DNA of 64,000 bases from Colwellia psychrerythraea 34H. Lineage in GTDB: Bacteria > Pseudomonadota > Gammaproteobacteria > Enterobacterales > Alteromonadaceae. The translations under genes were made by a program, and so were the position numbers. Numbering within the stretch: the first letter of the stretch is position 1; the number at the start of each line of letters is the position of its first letter. The notes below the pieces were generated by a model. The model was given only the letters and a program-made list of their open reading frames with translations, was not told the origin of the DNA and did no database searches. Shown here piece by piece: positions 10,174 through 20,268 of the stretch. The stretch is taken from assembly GCF_000012325.1 (NCBI RefSeq), contig NC_003910.7:1922001-1986000 (forward strand), read 5' to 3'.

Positions 10174-10189
10174 TGGCGTACTTATTGCT
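10174..10189 (+). promoter_or_regulatory. Sigma-54 (-24/-12) promoter for cydABX
   Basis: TGGCGTACTTATTGCT fits the consensus TGGCACG-N4-TTGCW with the GG and GC in exact register. It points at cydA and implies a 5' leader of about 220 nt. That leader can form an imperfect 8-bp hairpin (CTGCCGGT near 10228 with ACCGCCAG near 10251). The divergent neighbour encodes a sigma-54 activator, which supports the call. Confidence 0.7.
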
Positions 10190-10421
10190 AAATACTCATT
10201 GAGTAATAAGTAGAGCTAATTGTATAACTGCCGGTGAAACAACGAGGTTAAACCGCCAGCTGTTTAATCGTTCTCCATCTGCTTGTGATTAAAACTACCG
10301 TGGTTATAACGATCAGCTATATTTACTTTAATCCGGTGTCATTCTAGAAAATTGAACGCTAGTTGAATGCACATCAGCACAACTTTTTAATAACAAAAGC
10401 ACAGAAGTGAGAGTAATTAAC

Positions 10422-12008
10422 ATGATAAGTGAAGCTTTAGTTGAATTATCGCGATGGCAGTTTGCTGTTACCGCACTATTCCATTTTTTGTTTGTTCCCT
10501 TAACCATCGGTTTAACATGGATTTTATTTATCATGGAAGCTGTTTATGTCATGACAGGGCGTGAAATTTATCGCGATATGACAAAGTTTTGGGGCAAGCT
10601 ATTTGGTATCAATTTTGCGATTGGTGTGGCTACCGGTCTAACGATGGAGTTTGAGTTTGGTACTAATTGGTCATACTACTCTCATTATGTCGGCGATGTG
10701 TTCGGCGCACCGTTAGCAATTGAAGGGCTAATGGCCTTTTTTCTTGAATCTACTTTTGTCGGAATGTTCTTTTTAGGTTGGGATAGATTAAGTAAACGTC
10801 AGCATTTAATGGGCACATTTCTTATGGCGTTAGGTACCAATTTTTCTGCGTTATGGATTTTGATTGCCAATGGTTGGATGCAAAACCCCGTGGGAAGTGA
10901 ATTTAACTACATGACAATGCGTATGGAGCTAGTGAGCTTTAGCGAAATTATTTTCAATCCGGTTGCTCAAGTTAAATTTATTCACACTGTAGCGGGCGGC
11001 TACGTTGCTGGTTCAATGTTTGTGTTGAGCATTAGCAGTTATTACTTACTTAAAGGCAGAGATATTGCGTTCGCAAAACGTTCTTTTTCAGTTGCCGCAG
11101 GATTTGGTCTAGCAGCGATATTTTCCGTTATTTTATTGGGTGATGAATCAGGCTATGAGGTAGGTGAAGTACAAAGAGTTAAACTTGCTGCTATTGAAGC
11201 GGAATATCATACCGAGCCAGCACCTGCTGCATTTACCTTAATCGGCATACCAGATGATGAAGCAATGGAAACCCATTATGCAGTAAAAATCCCCTATGCG
11301 TTGGGCCTTATTGCCACGCGCTCTTTAGACGAAAAAGTGACTGGTTTACGAGACTTACAAAAAGCGCATGAACCGCGTATTCGTAATGGCATGATCGCTT
11401 ACAAGTACTTAGTTAAGCTACGTAATGGTGAAGACACGCCTGAAAACCTTGCTAAATTTAATGAAACTAAACATGACCTTGGCTACGGTTTACTACTTAA
11501 GCGTTATACCGATAAGGTAGTCGATGCGACCGAAGCACAAATACAAATGGCTGTTAAAGATTCTACGCCACCGGTAGCGCCTGTTTTTTGGGCATTTCGC
11601 ATGATGGTTGCTTCCGGCTTTATTATGTTACTGCTATTTTGTTTAGCATTTTATTTTAATGCGCGACGTCAAATCGAACAAAAACGTTGGTTACTAAAAT
11701 CAATACTTTATGCATTACCGCTACCCTGGATAGCGATAGAAACGGGTTGGTTTGTTGCTGAATTTGGACGTCAGCCTTGGGCAATTAGTGAAATTTTACC
11801 GACCTTCTTATCTACTTCATCGTTAGCGGCAAGCGATGTGCTGTTTTCTCTCATTGCCTTCATTGTTGTTTACAGCATTTTATTTGTTATCGAAATGTAC
11901 TTGATGATTAAGTTTGCGCGTTTGGGTCCCAGTGCTTTACACACTGGACGTTATCATTTTGAACAAGCACCAGAGTTAACGTCTGGTCTTCGCAGCCAGA
12001 ATTCTTAA
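10422..12008 (+). CDS. cydA: Cytochrome bd ubiquinol oxidase subunit I
   Basis: Catalytic subunit of the high-affinity quinol oxidase bd in the inner membrane; it oxidises ubiquinol and reduces oxygen at hemes b558, b595 and d. It aligns end to end with E. coli CydA, including [20 protein letters not shown], the [18 protein letters not shown] block, GDESGYEVG and the long quinol-binding Q-loop ([21 protein letters not shown]). I place the start at the ATG of MISEALVEL (528 residues), with GTGAGAG as ribosome site; an in-frame GTG five codons upstream is less likely. It is followed after 10 bp by cydB. Expression is probably driven by the sigma-54 promoter upstream, an unusual control for this operon. 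Confidence 0.97.
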   Translation: MISEALVELSRWQFAVTALFHFLFVPLTIGLTWILFIMEAVYVMTGREIYRDMTKFWGKLFGINFAIGVATGLTMEFEFGTNWSYYSHYVGDVFGAPLAIEGLMAFFLESTFVGMFFLGWDRLSKRQHLMGTFLMALGTNFSALWILIANGWMQNPVGSEFNYMTMRMELVSFSEIIFNPVAQVKFIHTVAGGYVAGSMFVLSISSYYLLKGRDIAFAKRSFSVAAGFGLAAIFSVILLGDESGYEVGEVQRVKLAAIEAEYHTEPAPAAFTLIGIPDDEAMETHYAVKIPYALGLIATRSLDEKVTGLRDLQKAHEPRIRNGMIAYKYLVKLRNGEDTPENLAKFNETKHDLGYGLLLKRYTDKVVDATEAQIQMAVKDSTPPVAPVFWAFRMMVASGFIMLLLFCLAFYFNARRQIEQKRWLLKSILYALPLPWIAIETGWFVAEFGRQPWAISEILPTFLSTSSLAASDVLFSLIAFIVVYSILFVIEMYLMIKFARLGPSALHTGRYHFEQAPELTSGLRSQNS

Positions 12009-12018
12009 GGAGAAAGAT

Positions 12019-13173
12019 GTGTTTGATTACGAAACATTAAAATTTATATGGTGGTGTCTTATCGGTTTTCTTTTCATCGGTTTTGCAATCACCGATGGTA
12101 TGGATATGGGCGTAGGTGGTTTGTTACCCTTTGTTGCTAAAAAAGATGTCGAGAGTCGAGTGGTTATCAATACGGTTGGTGCGCACTGGGATGGCAACCA
12201 AGTTTGGTTTATTACCGCAGGCGCTTCTTTGTTTGCGGCGTGGCCTTTAGTGTATGCAACGGCATTTAGCGGTTTTTATTTTGCCATGATGTTAACACTC
12301 TTTAGTTTGTTTTTACGTCCTCTTGCCTTTGATTACCGTAGTAAAATTGACTCATTAAAGTGGCGAACTAACTGGGACAAAGCATTATTTGTTGGCTCTA
12401 TGGTGCCACCCTTAGTGTTCGGTGTTGCCTTTGGTAATTTATTACAAGGTGTACCTTTTGGCTTTGATTCGCTCATGCGGGTAACGTATACCGGTTCATT
12501 TTTTGCTTTATTTACCCCTTTTACGTTATTAACGGGTGTAGTGAGCGTAGCCATGATGTTGCTGCATGGTTCAACGTGGTTAGTCATGAGAACAGATGCT
12601 GATGTTGCTCAGCGTTCAGCCAATATTGGTCGTGTGGTTGCCGTCGTATTATCGCTTTCTTTTGCATTGGGAGGGGTGATGATTTGGCAAAATATTGATG
12701 GTTACTTGGTTGTTAGTACTATCGATACCATGGGACAAGCACAGCCAACAATAAAAGAAGTGACAACAGGTTCAGGGGCTTGGCTCAATAATTATAAAGA
12801 GACTCCATTGTTATGGCTAGTACCTGCTGTTGGGGTAGTTGCACCACTTTTTGTGGCACTTTTGTTGAGCATAAAAAGTAAGAGTACCTCAGTAAAAGTA
12901 TTTGCTTTTATCGGGAGTTCTTTAACTATTATCAGTATTATTTTAACCGCTGGCGTTGCTATGTTTCCATTTGTTATGCCATCGAGCAGTGTTCCAAATC
13001 ACAGTTTATTGATGTGGGATACTGTCTCTAGTGAAGGAACGTTAGGGTTAATGTTCATGGTCGTTGCCTTTTTTATCCCTATCATTATCGGTTATACCCT
13101 TTGGTGTTACAAAAAAATGTGGCGTACGGTTACCATCGCTGAAATTGAGCAGAATAATCACACCGCCTATTAA
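12019..13173 (+). CDS. cydB: Cytochrome bd ubiquinol oxidase subunit II
   Basis: Second membrane subunit of cytochrome bd, needed for stable heme insertion. The 384-residue protein (E. coli CydB has 379) shows the family blocks GFAITDGMDMGVGGLLP, GNQVWFITAGASLFAAWPL and the C-terminal SSEGTLGLMF. The start is a GTG with a strong AAGGAG ribosome site 6 nt upstream; a nearby ATG is out of frame. It lies between cydA and cydX in one operon. Confidence 0.97.
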   Translation: MFDYETLKFIWWCLIGFLFIGFAITDGMDMGVGGLLPFVAKKDVESRVVINTVGAHWDGNQVWFITAGASLFAAWPLVYATAFSGFYFAMMLTLFSLFLRPLAFDYRSKIDSLKWRTNWDKALFVGSMVPPLVFGVAFGNLLQGVPFGFDSLMRVTYTGSFFALFTPFTLLTGVVSVAMMLLHGSTWLVMRTDADVAQRSANIGRVVAVVLSLSFALGGVMIWQNIDGYLVVSTIDTMGQAQPTIKEVTTGSGAWLNNYKETPLLWLVPAVGVVAPLFVALLLSIKSKSTSVKVFAFIGSSLTIISIILTAGVAMFPFVMPSSSVPNHSLLMWDTVSSEGTLGLMFMVVAFFIPIIIGYTLWCYKKMWRTVTIAEIEQNNHTAY

Positions 13174-13214
13174 TCTGGTGGGCATGAAACTAAACAAAAG
13201 CAGAGGAAAACATT

Positions 13215-13346
13215 ATGTGGTATTTCAGTTGGATTTTAGGCGTATTACTGGCGGTGTCATTGGGCATCATTAATGTGATGTGGTATGAAATGGAGCAGCA
13301 TGTAGATAATGTTGCTAAAGACCAAGACACTGACGATCAAGCGTAA
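13215..13346 (+). CDS. cydX: Cytochrome bd small subunit CydX
   Basis: A 43-residue single-helix protein starting MWYFSWILGVLLAVSLGI, closely resembling E. coli CydX (MWYFAWILGTLLACSFGV). CydX stabilises the bd oxidase hemes. It begins 41 bp after cydB, has an AGAGGAAAA ribosome site, and has an acidic tail (KDQDTDDQA). Because it is so short it is easily missed. It completes a full cydABX set. Confidence 0.95.
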   Translation: MWYFSWILGVLLAVSLGIINVMWYEMEQHVDNVAKDQDTDDQA

Positions 13347-13397
13347 AAGAAAATGAGTGCGTAGCATTAAAAATGAGCCGGTAATAAGTTGGTAGAA

Positions 13398-15176
13398 ATG
13401 ACAGAGAAAAATGAACAACAAAAAAAGCAAGTTAACGACTGGCTCAAATATCAGAAAAAATACGCTCACGGTAAGTTAAGTCGCGCTATTGCCTTAGGAT
13501 CATTAAATGGATTATTAATGATAATACAAACAGCAATGCTGGCTTACCTTATTGATTTAGTGATATTTCCGAGTGAAGATCTGAGTTTAACGAATAGCTT
13601 AAGCAACAGTGTAACCACAGAGAGTATTCTTTTTTCAGAGACCACTCTAATAAGCATGGCATTAGTCGCCGTTATTTTTTGTCGTGCGGCATTAGGGTAT
13701 TTTAGTGAATGTTATAGTCGTCGTGGTGCTATGGATATTAAAGCCAATATTCGTTCACGATTGCTCAATCGCTTATTTCAGTTCGGTCCTGCTTATACGC
13801 AAACTAAAGGCAGTGCCAAGTTAAGTCACTTATTGCATCAAGGTATTGATTCATTGGAGGATTACTTTGCGGGTTATCTTCCGGTAATTGCTTACTGCGC
13901 GGTTATACCTCTAGCAATACTTATCGCTGTATTTCCCATTGATTGGCAATCAGGATTAATTTTGTTAATTACTGCGCCCATGGTGCCATTTTTCATGATA
14001 CTCATTGGTCATAAGGCACAGCGTTTAAATCAAGAACATTGGGCTAAGTTACAAAGGATGAGCAGTCACTTTCTCGATATTATTCAAGGATTAACACAAC
14101 TTAAAATATTCAACGCTTCACGTAGAGAAATCGCTGCCGTAAAAAAAATCAGTGATGACTATGGTGATGAAACTATGGGCATTTTAAAAATTGCTTTTCT
14201 GTCATCATTTGTTTTAGAGTTTTTAGCCTCTATTTCAATCGCATTAGTGGCGGTGGTACTCGGCTTTCGTTTGTATTATGGCGATGTTGATTACGTTTTT
14301 GCGCTATGGGTTCTATTACTCGCACCTGAATTTTATCTGCCTTTTAGACAACTCGGGACCCAGTATCATGCAAAGATGGCTGGCGTCACAGCAGCAGAAG
14401 ACTTGGTTGAAGTACTGAGTCAGCCACAAGTACATTATTCGCTGGAAGAAAAATTTACAGCACCATTCTCTATCAGCCTTGTGCAGGCAGAGTTTGCTTA
14501 CCCTGACCGCAGTAATGCTTTAACTCAAGTAAATATTGAATTCTCATCTCAGGGTTTATATGCCGTCATAGGTGAAAGTGGCTCTGGCAAGTCAACCTTG
14601 ATAGATATGGTGTTAGGATTTGTTCAACCAGATTCTGGGCAGGTAGTCGTCAACAATCAGCCGTTAACTGCTGCTAATCGTGATCACTGGTTGAAACATT
14701 GCGGATGGATTTCCCAACAAGCACAAGTATTTTATGGCTCATTAGCTTTTAATATTGCCTTATCTGATAATTATCAAGATGACTTAGTGATCGAAGCACT
14801 AGAAAAGGCAGGATTAGCCAGCTTTGTGCAAACCCTTGAACAAGGTATTGAGAGTGAAATTGGCGAAGACGGAGCAGGGCTCTCAGGTGGACAAGCACAA
14901 CGTTTAGCGCTTGCGCGAGTATTCTATCATCAACCTGATGTTTTGATACTAGATGAACCAACAAGCCACCTTGATCAACAAACGGAACAAATCATCACCT
15001 CTTCAATCAATGCCTATGCTGAAAATCATATTGTCATCGTTATTGCCCATCGTTTACATACTGTTATCGACGCAAAAAAAATCATTGTGCTTGAGCAAGG
15101 GAAAGTCATCGAAACGGGCACACATCAAGAGCTGTTAAGTCATGATGGCTATTACGCGCAGCAGGTGAATGTATGA
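13398..15176 (+). CDS. cydD: Heterodimeric ABC exporter subunit CydD
   Basis: One half of the CydDC ABC exporter, which acts in the inner membrane to move thiols (glutathione, cysteine) or heme-linked reductant and is required for cytochrome bd assembly. Six membrane helices occupy about residues 20-310; the nucleotide-binding domain has Walker A GESGSGKST, signature LSGGQAQRLALARVF and Walker B VLILDEPTSHLD. I use the ATG of MTEKNEQ (592 residues), preceded by GGTAG; an in-frame TTG three codons earlier is possible. It ends in a 4-bp ATGA overlap with cydC, indicating translational coupling, and lies 51 bp behind cydX. Confidence 0.93.
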   Translation: MTEKNEQQKKQVNDWLKYQKKYAHGKLSRAIALGSLNGLLMIIQTAMLAYLIDLVIFPSEDLSLTNSLSNSVTTESILFSETTLISMALVAVIFCRAALGYFSECYSRRGAMDIKANIRSRLLNRLFQFGPAYTQTKGSAKLSHLLHQGIDSLEDYFAGYLPVIAYCAVIPLAILIAVFPIDWQSGLILLITAPMVPFFMILIGHKAQRLNQEHWAKLQRMSSHFLDIIQGLTQLKIFNASRREIAAVKKISDDYGDETMGILKIAFLSSFVLEFLASISIALVAVVLGFRLYYGDVDYVFALWVLLLAPEFYLPFRQLGTQYHAKMAGVTAAEDLVEVLSQPQVHYSLEEKFTAPFSISLVQAEFAYPDRSNALTQVNIEFSSQGLYAVIGESGSGKSTLIDMVLGFVQPDSGQVVVNNQPLTAANRDHWLKHCGWISQQAQVFYGSLAFNIALSDNYQDDLVIEALEKAGLASFVQTLEQGIESEIGEDGAGLSGGQAQRLALARVFYHQPDVLILDEPTSHLDQQTEQIITSSINAYAENHIVIVIAHRLHTVIDAKKIIVLEQGKVIETGTHQELLSHDGYYAQQVNV

Positions 15177-16972
15177 AGGTCTTTATACGCTTAATTTGCT
15201 TACTTAAACCGCAGTTGCCGTTAATGTTACTTGGCGCATTATTGTCAGTCATTACCGTGTTAGCCAATATTAGTTTACTGGCAGTGTCAGGCTGGTTTAT
15301 TACCTTGATGGCCATTGCCGGAACAACAGGTATCACGGTCAATTACTTTACCCCTGCGGCAATTATTCGTTTTTTAGCCATAGTGCGCACCGCGGGTCGC
15401 TACGCAGAACGGATGTTAACGCATCGAGCAACGTTTAATGCACTGGCACATTTACGCCATTACTTCTATCAACAGCTAGAGCCGCTACTACCTTATTACC
15501 GGATTAATTTACGCTCGGGTGATTTGTTAGCAAGGTTGCAGCAAGATATAGATAATCTTGATAATTTCTATTTACGGGTACTGCTACCTATTGTGGTTGC
15601 CCTAATATCAGTCCCTATTGTTTGTTATGCACTTGCTATTTTCTCACCCACTATTGCTTGGGTCATGCTAGCGGCATTTTTGATTGTCGGACTTGTTTTC
15701 CCGGTGATCAGTTATTTAGCGTCAACAATACTCTCGCAAGAAAAATCTCACCTAGAAAGTCATCTCACTGAAGAGTTAGTTAATGGTATTGGCGCGATTA
15801 AAACGCTATTGGTGTACCAAGTAAGCATCAGTTATCAGCGCTCAATAGCAAACATTACCAAACAATATTATGGTGTGCGTTATCGCTTAGTTAAAATTAA
15901 TGCCAGATTGACAGCGATAATTTTTCTACTTATTCATTTATCAGCGTTAGCGTGCTTATTACTGTTATTACCACAGTTATCAACGGGCGAAGTTGACAGT
16001 AAGTCTTTAGTCGCGGTTATTTTATTGGTATTGGTGAGCTTTGAAACCGTGAGTAGCATGCCATTGGCATTGCAGTTGTTACCGCAAAGCCTAGCCAGCG
16101 CGGCAAGATTATTCGCTATTATCGATAAAGAAATACCTGTAGATATTGGCGTTGAGAGAGTGAAACATGGTGATATTCATTTTGAGAACTTCACTTTTAG
16201 TTATCCAGAGAAAAAAACGCCTAGTTTAATTGATATAAACTTATCAATAAAAGCCGGCGAAAAAGTTGCAATTATTGGTGCAAGTGGGGCAGGGAAGTCA
16301 ACATTAGTTAATTTACTGATGGGCTTTTGGCCGACGGGCCAGGCTCTTTCATCAATAAATGCTTCTTTTAATTCTTTAACGAACCCCTCATCAAATGCCA
16401 CCGAAAGTAAAAATAACAAAGGCAGGATTACTATTGCCGATTGTGATTTGAGCTTGATAGAACATGAGTCTCTGCGCCAACATATTGCCTTGATGAGCCA
16501 GCAAGGGCATATCTTTGAGGCAAGTATTGCGGATAATTTACGTTTAGCTAAACACGATGCTACGCATGAAGAAATGCGTAAAGTCTGTCAATTAGTTAAC
16601 ATAATTGATTTTATTGAGGGCTTACCCAAAGGTTTAGATACTTGGTTAGGAACCAGTGGTGCAGGGTTGTCAGGTGGTCAAGCTCAGCGATTACAAATTG
16701 CCCAATTACTACTGCGCTCTGCCAGTGTGCTGATTTTAGATGAACCAACAAAAGGGTTAGACCGTCATAATGAAGAACAGATTATGCGTAATATATTAGC
16801 CCATGTGAAGCAACAGCAACAAAGCTTACTGGTGATCACTCACAAACCTTTGATGTTAGAAAAAATGGATAAAATAATCGTCATGCAGCAAGGAGAAATT
16901 GTTGCTCAGGGCAGCCACAGTCAACTGGTTAACAATAACGATTATTATCAAAAACTACTAAATTATTTTTAA
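15173..16972 (+). CDS. cydC: Heterodimeric ABC exporter subunit CydC
   Basis: Partner of CydD in the bd-assembly ABC exporter. The 599-residue protein has an N-terminal membrane domain starting at LICLLKPQLPLMLLGALLS, the VSGWFITLMAIAG segment seen in CydC proteins, Walker A GASGAGKST (about residue 366), signature LSGGQAQRLQIAQLL and Walker B VLILDEPTKGLD. An insertion rich in Ser/Asn (about residues 400-420) follows Walker A. The start overlaps the stop of cydD by 4 bp. It is followed 29 bp later by a c-heme protein that may be part of the same transcript. Confidence 0.93.
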   Translation: MKVFIRLICLLKPQLPLMLLGALLSVITVLANISLLAVSGWFITLMAIAGTTGITVNYFTPAAIIRFLAIVRTAGRYAERMLTHRATFNALAHLRHYFYQQLEPLLPYYRINLRSGDLLARLQQDIDNLDNFYLRVLLPIVVALISVPIVCYALAIFSPTIAWVMLAAFLIVGLVFPVISYLASTILSQEKSHLESHLTEELVNGIGAIKTLLVYQVSISYQRSIANITKQYYGVRYRLVKINARLTAIIFLLIHLSALACLLLLLPQLSTGEVDSKSLVAVILLVLVSFETVSSMPLALQLLPQSLASAARLFAIIDKEIPVDIGVERVKHGDIHFENFTFSYPEKKTPSLIDINLSIKAGEKVAIIGASGAGKSTLVNLLMGFWPTGQALSSINASFNSLTNPSSNATESKNNKGRITIADCDLSLIEHESLRQHIALMSQQGHIFEASIADNLRLAKHDATHEEMRKVCQLVNIIDFIEGLPKGLDTWLGTSGAGLSGGQAQRLQIAQLLLRSASVLILDEPTKGLDRHNEEQIMRNILAHVKQQQQSLLVITHKPLMLEKMDKIIVMQQGEIVAQGSHSQLVNNNDYYQKLLNYF

Positions 16973-17001
16973 ACACAACTTACATAACTATGGAGAAGTA
17001 A

Positions 17002-17583
17002 ATGAAATCAATGAGCATTAAGGTGTTTTTAGTCAGCACATTATCAATATTACCATTGCTGGCAAGTGCCGGAGAGATAGCGGCTAGCTCAGATACTTTA
17101 GAAGCACGTTCGTTAGTAAAATCGTTCGGCAGTGATTTAAAGCACGTATTAAAAACGTCTATGAAATCAGGTGGCCCTATAAAAGCATTAGCGCAGTGTA
17201 ATATTCAAGCGGGTCCAATTGCCGAAAAGAATTCTTCTTCATCAGGTTGGGACATCGGCAGGACTTCATTGAAAGTTCGAAACGAAAAAAATACCCCTGA
17301 TGAGTGGGAGATGAAAACGCTGCGTCAATTTGAACAACGTAAGGCTGCAGGCGAAAATTTAAAAACTATGGAATACGCTGAAACGGTAAAAGAAGGCGAC
17401 AAATTAGTCTACCGCTATATGAAGCCAATACCTACTGCTGGCTTATGTGTAACTTGTCATGGGAGCGATGTGGCTGAAGAAATTACTACGAAGGTGAAAT
17501 CCTTATATCCTAACGATCAGGCGACAGGATTTAAGGTTGGTGATATTCGAGGGGCTTTCACCTTACAAAAAATAATGAATTAA
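17002..17583 (+). CDS. Periplasmic DUF3365 (Tll0287-like) c-heme protein
   Basis: A 193-residue exported protein: a signal peptide (MKSMSIKVFLVSTLSILPLLASAG) and then a Tll0287-like/DUF3365 domain with one c-type heme motif CVTCH about 45 residues from the end. Proteins of this family are small heme sensors or electron carriers, sometimes attached to signalling proteins; here the domain stands alone. A GGAGAAG ribosome site precedes the ATG. It directly follows cydC, so a role linked to the bd oxidase or its redox state is plausible but is inferred from position only. Confidence 0.8.
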   Translation: MKSMSIKVFLVSTLSILPLLASAGEIAASSDTLEARSLVKSFGSDLKHVLKTSMKSGGPIKALAQCNIQAGPIAEKNSSSSGWDIGRTSLKVRNEKNTPDEWEMKTLRQFEQRKAAGENLKTMEYAETVKEGDKLVYRYMKPIPTAGLCVTCHGSDVAEEITTKVKSLYPNDQATGFKVGDIRGAFTLQKIMN

Positions 17584-17605
17584 TCATTTGTTTAAAATCA
17601 GATTA

Positions 17606-17665
17606 TGCTCAGCAGTCCTTAGTGAGTATTAGAAGCTTAAAGGCGTTTCTAATACTCGCTGAGCA
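17606..17665. terminator. Long hairpin between convergent DUF3365 and hybrid-kinase genes
   Basis: GAGTATTAGAA (17624-17634) pairs with TTCTAATACTC (17647-17657), and outside it TGCTCAGC (17606-17613) pairs with GCTGAGCA (17658-17665), making an interrupted stem of 19 bp. There is no strong T-run, so termination is likely but not certain. Confidence 0.55.
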
Positions 17666-17703
17666 CTAAATATAGAGTTTTTAACTAACGTACAAATAAG
17701 CCA

Positions 17704-20268
17704 TTATTTCAATAAATACAGCATTGAAGTTTTTAATTTCATCGGTTTAACGGGTTTATTTAATAATAAAATTTCACTATCTTTGACTTCTTTTTTCAGC
17801 TGTTTACTGTAATTAGCGGTGATCATCATCACGGGTAATGGTTTATCTCGACTTTGGTTAATTTCTTTTGCTACATCGAAGCCATTTACGCCGTCATCCA
17901 GGTGATAATCGACGATTAATATATCAGCATGATCATGACTGATATCCACTTGTTGTTGCAAGTCCTCAAGGCTAGTGGCAGTTATTACCACACACTCCCA
18001 ACCCTCTAAAAGTTGTGACATACCAGCACAAACACTTGCATCATTATCAATAAGCCAGATTTTACTTTTCGCTAACACTGGAGTATCCATAATATAATTA
18101 AGCGGGTCACTTGATTGAGGTAAATCACTTATCTTTCCAAGCGGTACTTTTACTGAAAACACCGAACCTTTACCTAAGGCAGAGTTAACATTAATGGGAT
18201 GTTCGAGTACTTTAGAAATTTTATCGACTATGGCTAACCCTAAACCAAGGCCATTACGAAACGCCGTTTGAGAAGCTTTAAGACGTTTGAACTCTTTAAA
18301 TATTTCTTTAATTTGGTCTTGAGCAATGCCAGTACCATTGTCCCATACTTCGATAGATACATGGTTACCTTGACGTCTACAGCCCAATAATACTTTACCG
18401 TTGTTGGTATATCTAAAGGCGTTTGATAGGAAATTACGCAGTATACGGGCAAGTAAAACACTGTCGCTGTTTACGACAACATCGCTGCTGACATAGTGCA
18501 ATTCTACCTGAAATTGACCACTGATTTGTTGGTACTCACTCACAAGATTGTTGAGTAACTCTGACAATTTAAATGAGCTTTTATCAGCTTTAACCACACC
18601 AGCATCAAGTTTTGAAATATCAACCAATGTTGAGATTAAATTCTCTAGATCGTCTAATGAATTAGCGACTGAGTTAAGCTGATTTTTAGTCTTATCTTCT
18701 AAAGGACGCTCCATTAATGAACTGGTAAACAATTGCGCAGCATTTAACGGTTGTAATAAATCATGACTCACAGCGGCAAGAAATTTTGTTTTTGAAACGT
18801 TGGCAAACTCTGCTTCGCTTTTGGCTTTGACAAGATTGGATTGCGCCTGGCGTCGATCTTCTACTTCCACTTGCAGCTTGTCATTTAAATTTTGTAATTG
18901 AGAGGTTCGCTCTTGTACCCTAACTTCCAGTTGGTCATGAGCTTTTTGTAGGGCTAAGGCATTCTTTCTTCGTTCGGTGATATCACGAATGAGTACGAAA
19001 AATCCAAGGACATCGCCGTTAACATCACGATTAGGCACATAAGATTTTAATAAATAGCTCGATTCACCAAATTTATTTTTTTCATCAATGGTAAAACTAA
19101 CACTTTCACCTTCCAAAGCGCGATCAACGTAACGTCTTATTTTAGTAAAGTTTGAATGGACACGACTTTGTTCTAACTCTAAGCCATTAAGGCCACCCTG
19201 TGGCCAACCATACCAGTCAACGTACACTTGATTGGTAAACTGATACTTTAGATCCTTACCGACATAAGCAATCATAGCGGGTACGTTATCCGTGATTAAT
19301 CGTAACCAACTTTCACTTTTTCTTAAGGATTCCGCGTAACGATGACGTTCGGTAATATCGCTATAGGTCTTAATGGTTTTTCCGTTTTTAAGTCGGTGAC
19401 TTTTTATTTCTAATACGGTTCCGTTAATCAATGTTTGGGTGTAAGAATAGTTATTGGTACTTGATTTTTGTGCTAAATCGAGTTCCGTTAAATGTTGCAT
19501 ATTATCAGTGGTGGGCGTTCCTCGTAACAGGTGAGGGGATAATTGACTGATCTGGGCAAAACGCGTATTCCATACTTCGATTTTGTTATGACTGCTGATC
19601 AACACAACACCTTGAGAAATGTTATCAATCAAGTTTTGTAGTAACAGCGACTTTTGCGCCATGCCTCTTTCATAACGGGCACTTTCGGCCGTTTTCACTG
19701 CGGTAATGTCGGTATAGAGCATTACCCAACCACCTTCGCTGGTTTGGTGTTCGTTTAATTGAAACCATCGACCATCTGATAATTGATATACCGGGCTGGC
19801 AAACGCATCACCTGGAGAAGCTCGTTGAATAATACCGCGGGTTTTCGCTAAATCTTTTAAATCTTTGAGATTGACGCCTTCTGTAATGGGTAAACCTGAG
19901 TCGAGCCAAAAATTGGCGAAGTTACTGTTTTGTAGAATAATTCGACCTTTACTGTCGAGTAAAACAAAGGCTTCTGAAATACTTTCTATTGCATCAATGA
20001 AACGTTGTTTGAACAGATTAGCTTGAGCATTTGCTTGTTTTAATGCGTGATTACTTCGCTCAAGTTTTGCCAGTGTTTCATTTAAGGTTTGCGTTTTTTC
20101 TCTTACTTGTTCAGCCAGGTGCACCGAATGTTCAAAGGCAGTATAAGGCGCATACTGATTTTCTCCGCTGTCTTCTACCCGTTGCATCAAAGCGTCGTTG
20201 ATTTTCTTTAACTTGGTATTTTGCTTTTTTAATTCAGCTAACTCTTCTTCTAGGGATTGATCACTCAT
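17704..20268 (-). CDS. PAS hybrid sensor kinase, NahK/ErcS'-like
   Basis: An 854-residue cytosolic hybrid histidine kinase. It has an N-terminal coiled coil (about 1-100), three PAS-type domains (about 85-200, 205-300, 310-430, the last ending RDITERRKNA), a HisKA/HATPase core with the phospho-acceptor H502 in AAVSHDLLQPLNA, the ATP-binding GLGLGLAIV, and a C-terminal receiver domain (LIVDYHLDDGVNG). The domain order and the HDLLQPLNAA core match NahK/ErcS' of Pseudomonas aeruginosa, a kinase in a nitric-oxide and ethanol-oxidation signalling network. I choose the ATG of MSDQSLEEEL because GGGAGGT lies 5 nt upstream; its first codons overlap the stop of the FIST gene by 8 nt, so the two are translationally coupled. 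Confidence 0.85.
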   Translation of the reverse strand: MSDQSLEEELAELKKQNTKLKKINDALMQRVEDSGENQYAPYTAFEHSVHLAEQVREKTQTLNETLAKLERSNHALKQANAQANLFKQRFIDAIESISEAFVLLDSKGRIILQNSNFANFWLDSGLPITEGVNLKDLKDLAKTRGIIQRASPGDAFASPVYQLSDGRWFQLNEHQTSEGGWVMLYTDITAVKTAESARYERGMAQKSLLLQNLIDNISQGVVLISSHNKIEVWNTRFAQISQLSPHLLRGTPTTDNMQHLTELDLAQKSSTNNYSYTQTLINGTVLEIKSHRLKNGKTIKTYSDITERHRYAESLRKSESWLRLITDNVPAMIAYVGKDLKYQFTNQVYVDWYGWPQGGLNGLELEQSRVHSNFTKIRRYVDRALEGESVSFTIDEKNKFGESSYLLKSYVPNRDVNGDVLGFFVLIRDITERRKNALALQKAHDQLEVRVQERTSQLQNLNDKLQVEVEDRRQAQSNLVKAKSEAEFANVSKTKFLAAVSHDLLQPLNAAQLFTSSLMERPLEDKTKNQLNSVANSLDDLENLISTLVDISKLDAGVVKADKSSFKLSELLNNLVSEYQQISGQFQVELHYVSSDVVVNSDSVLLARILRNFLSNAFRYTNNGKVLLGCRRQGNHVSIEVWDNGTGIAQDQIKEIFKEFKRLKASQTAFRNGLGLGLAIVDKISKVLEHPINVNSALGKGSVFSVKVPLGKISDLPQSSDPLNYIMDTPVLAKSKIWLIDNDASVCAGMSQLLEGWECVVITATSLEDLQQQVDISHDHADILIVDYHLDDGVNGFDVAKEINQSRDKPLPVMMITANYSKQLKKEVKDSEILLLNKPVKPMKLKTSMLYLLK

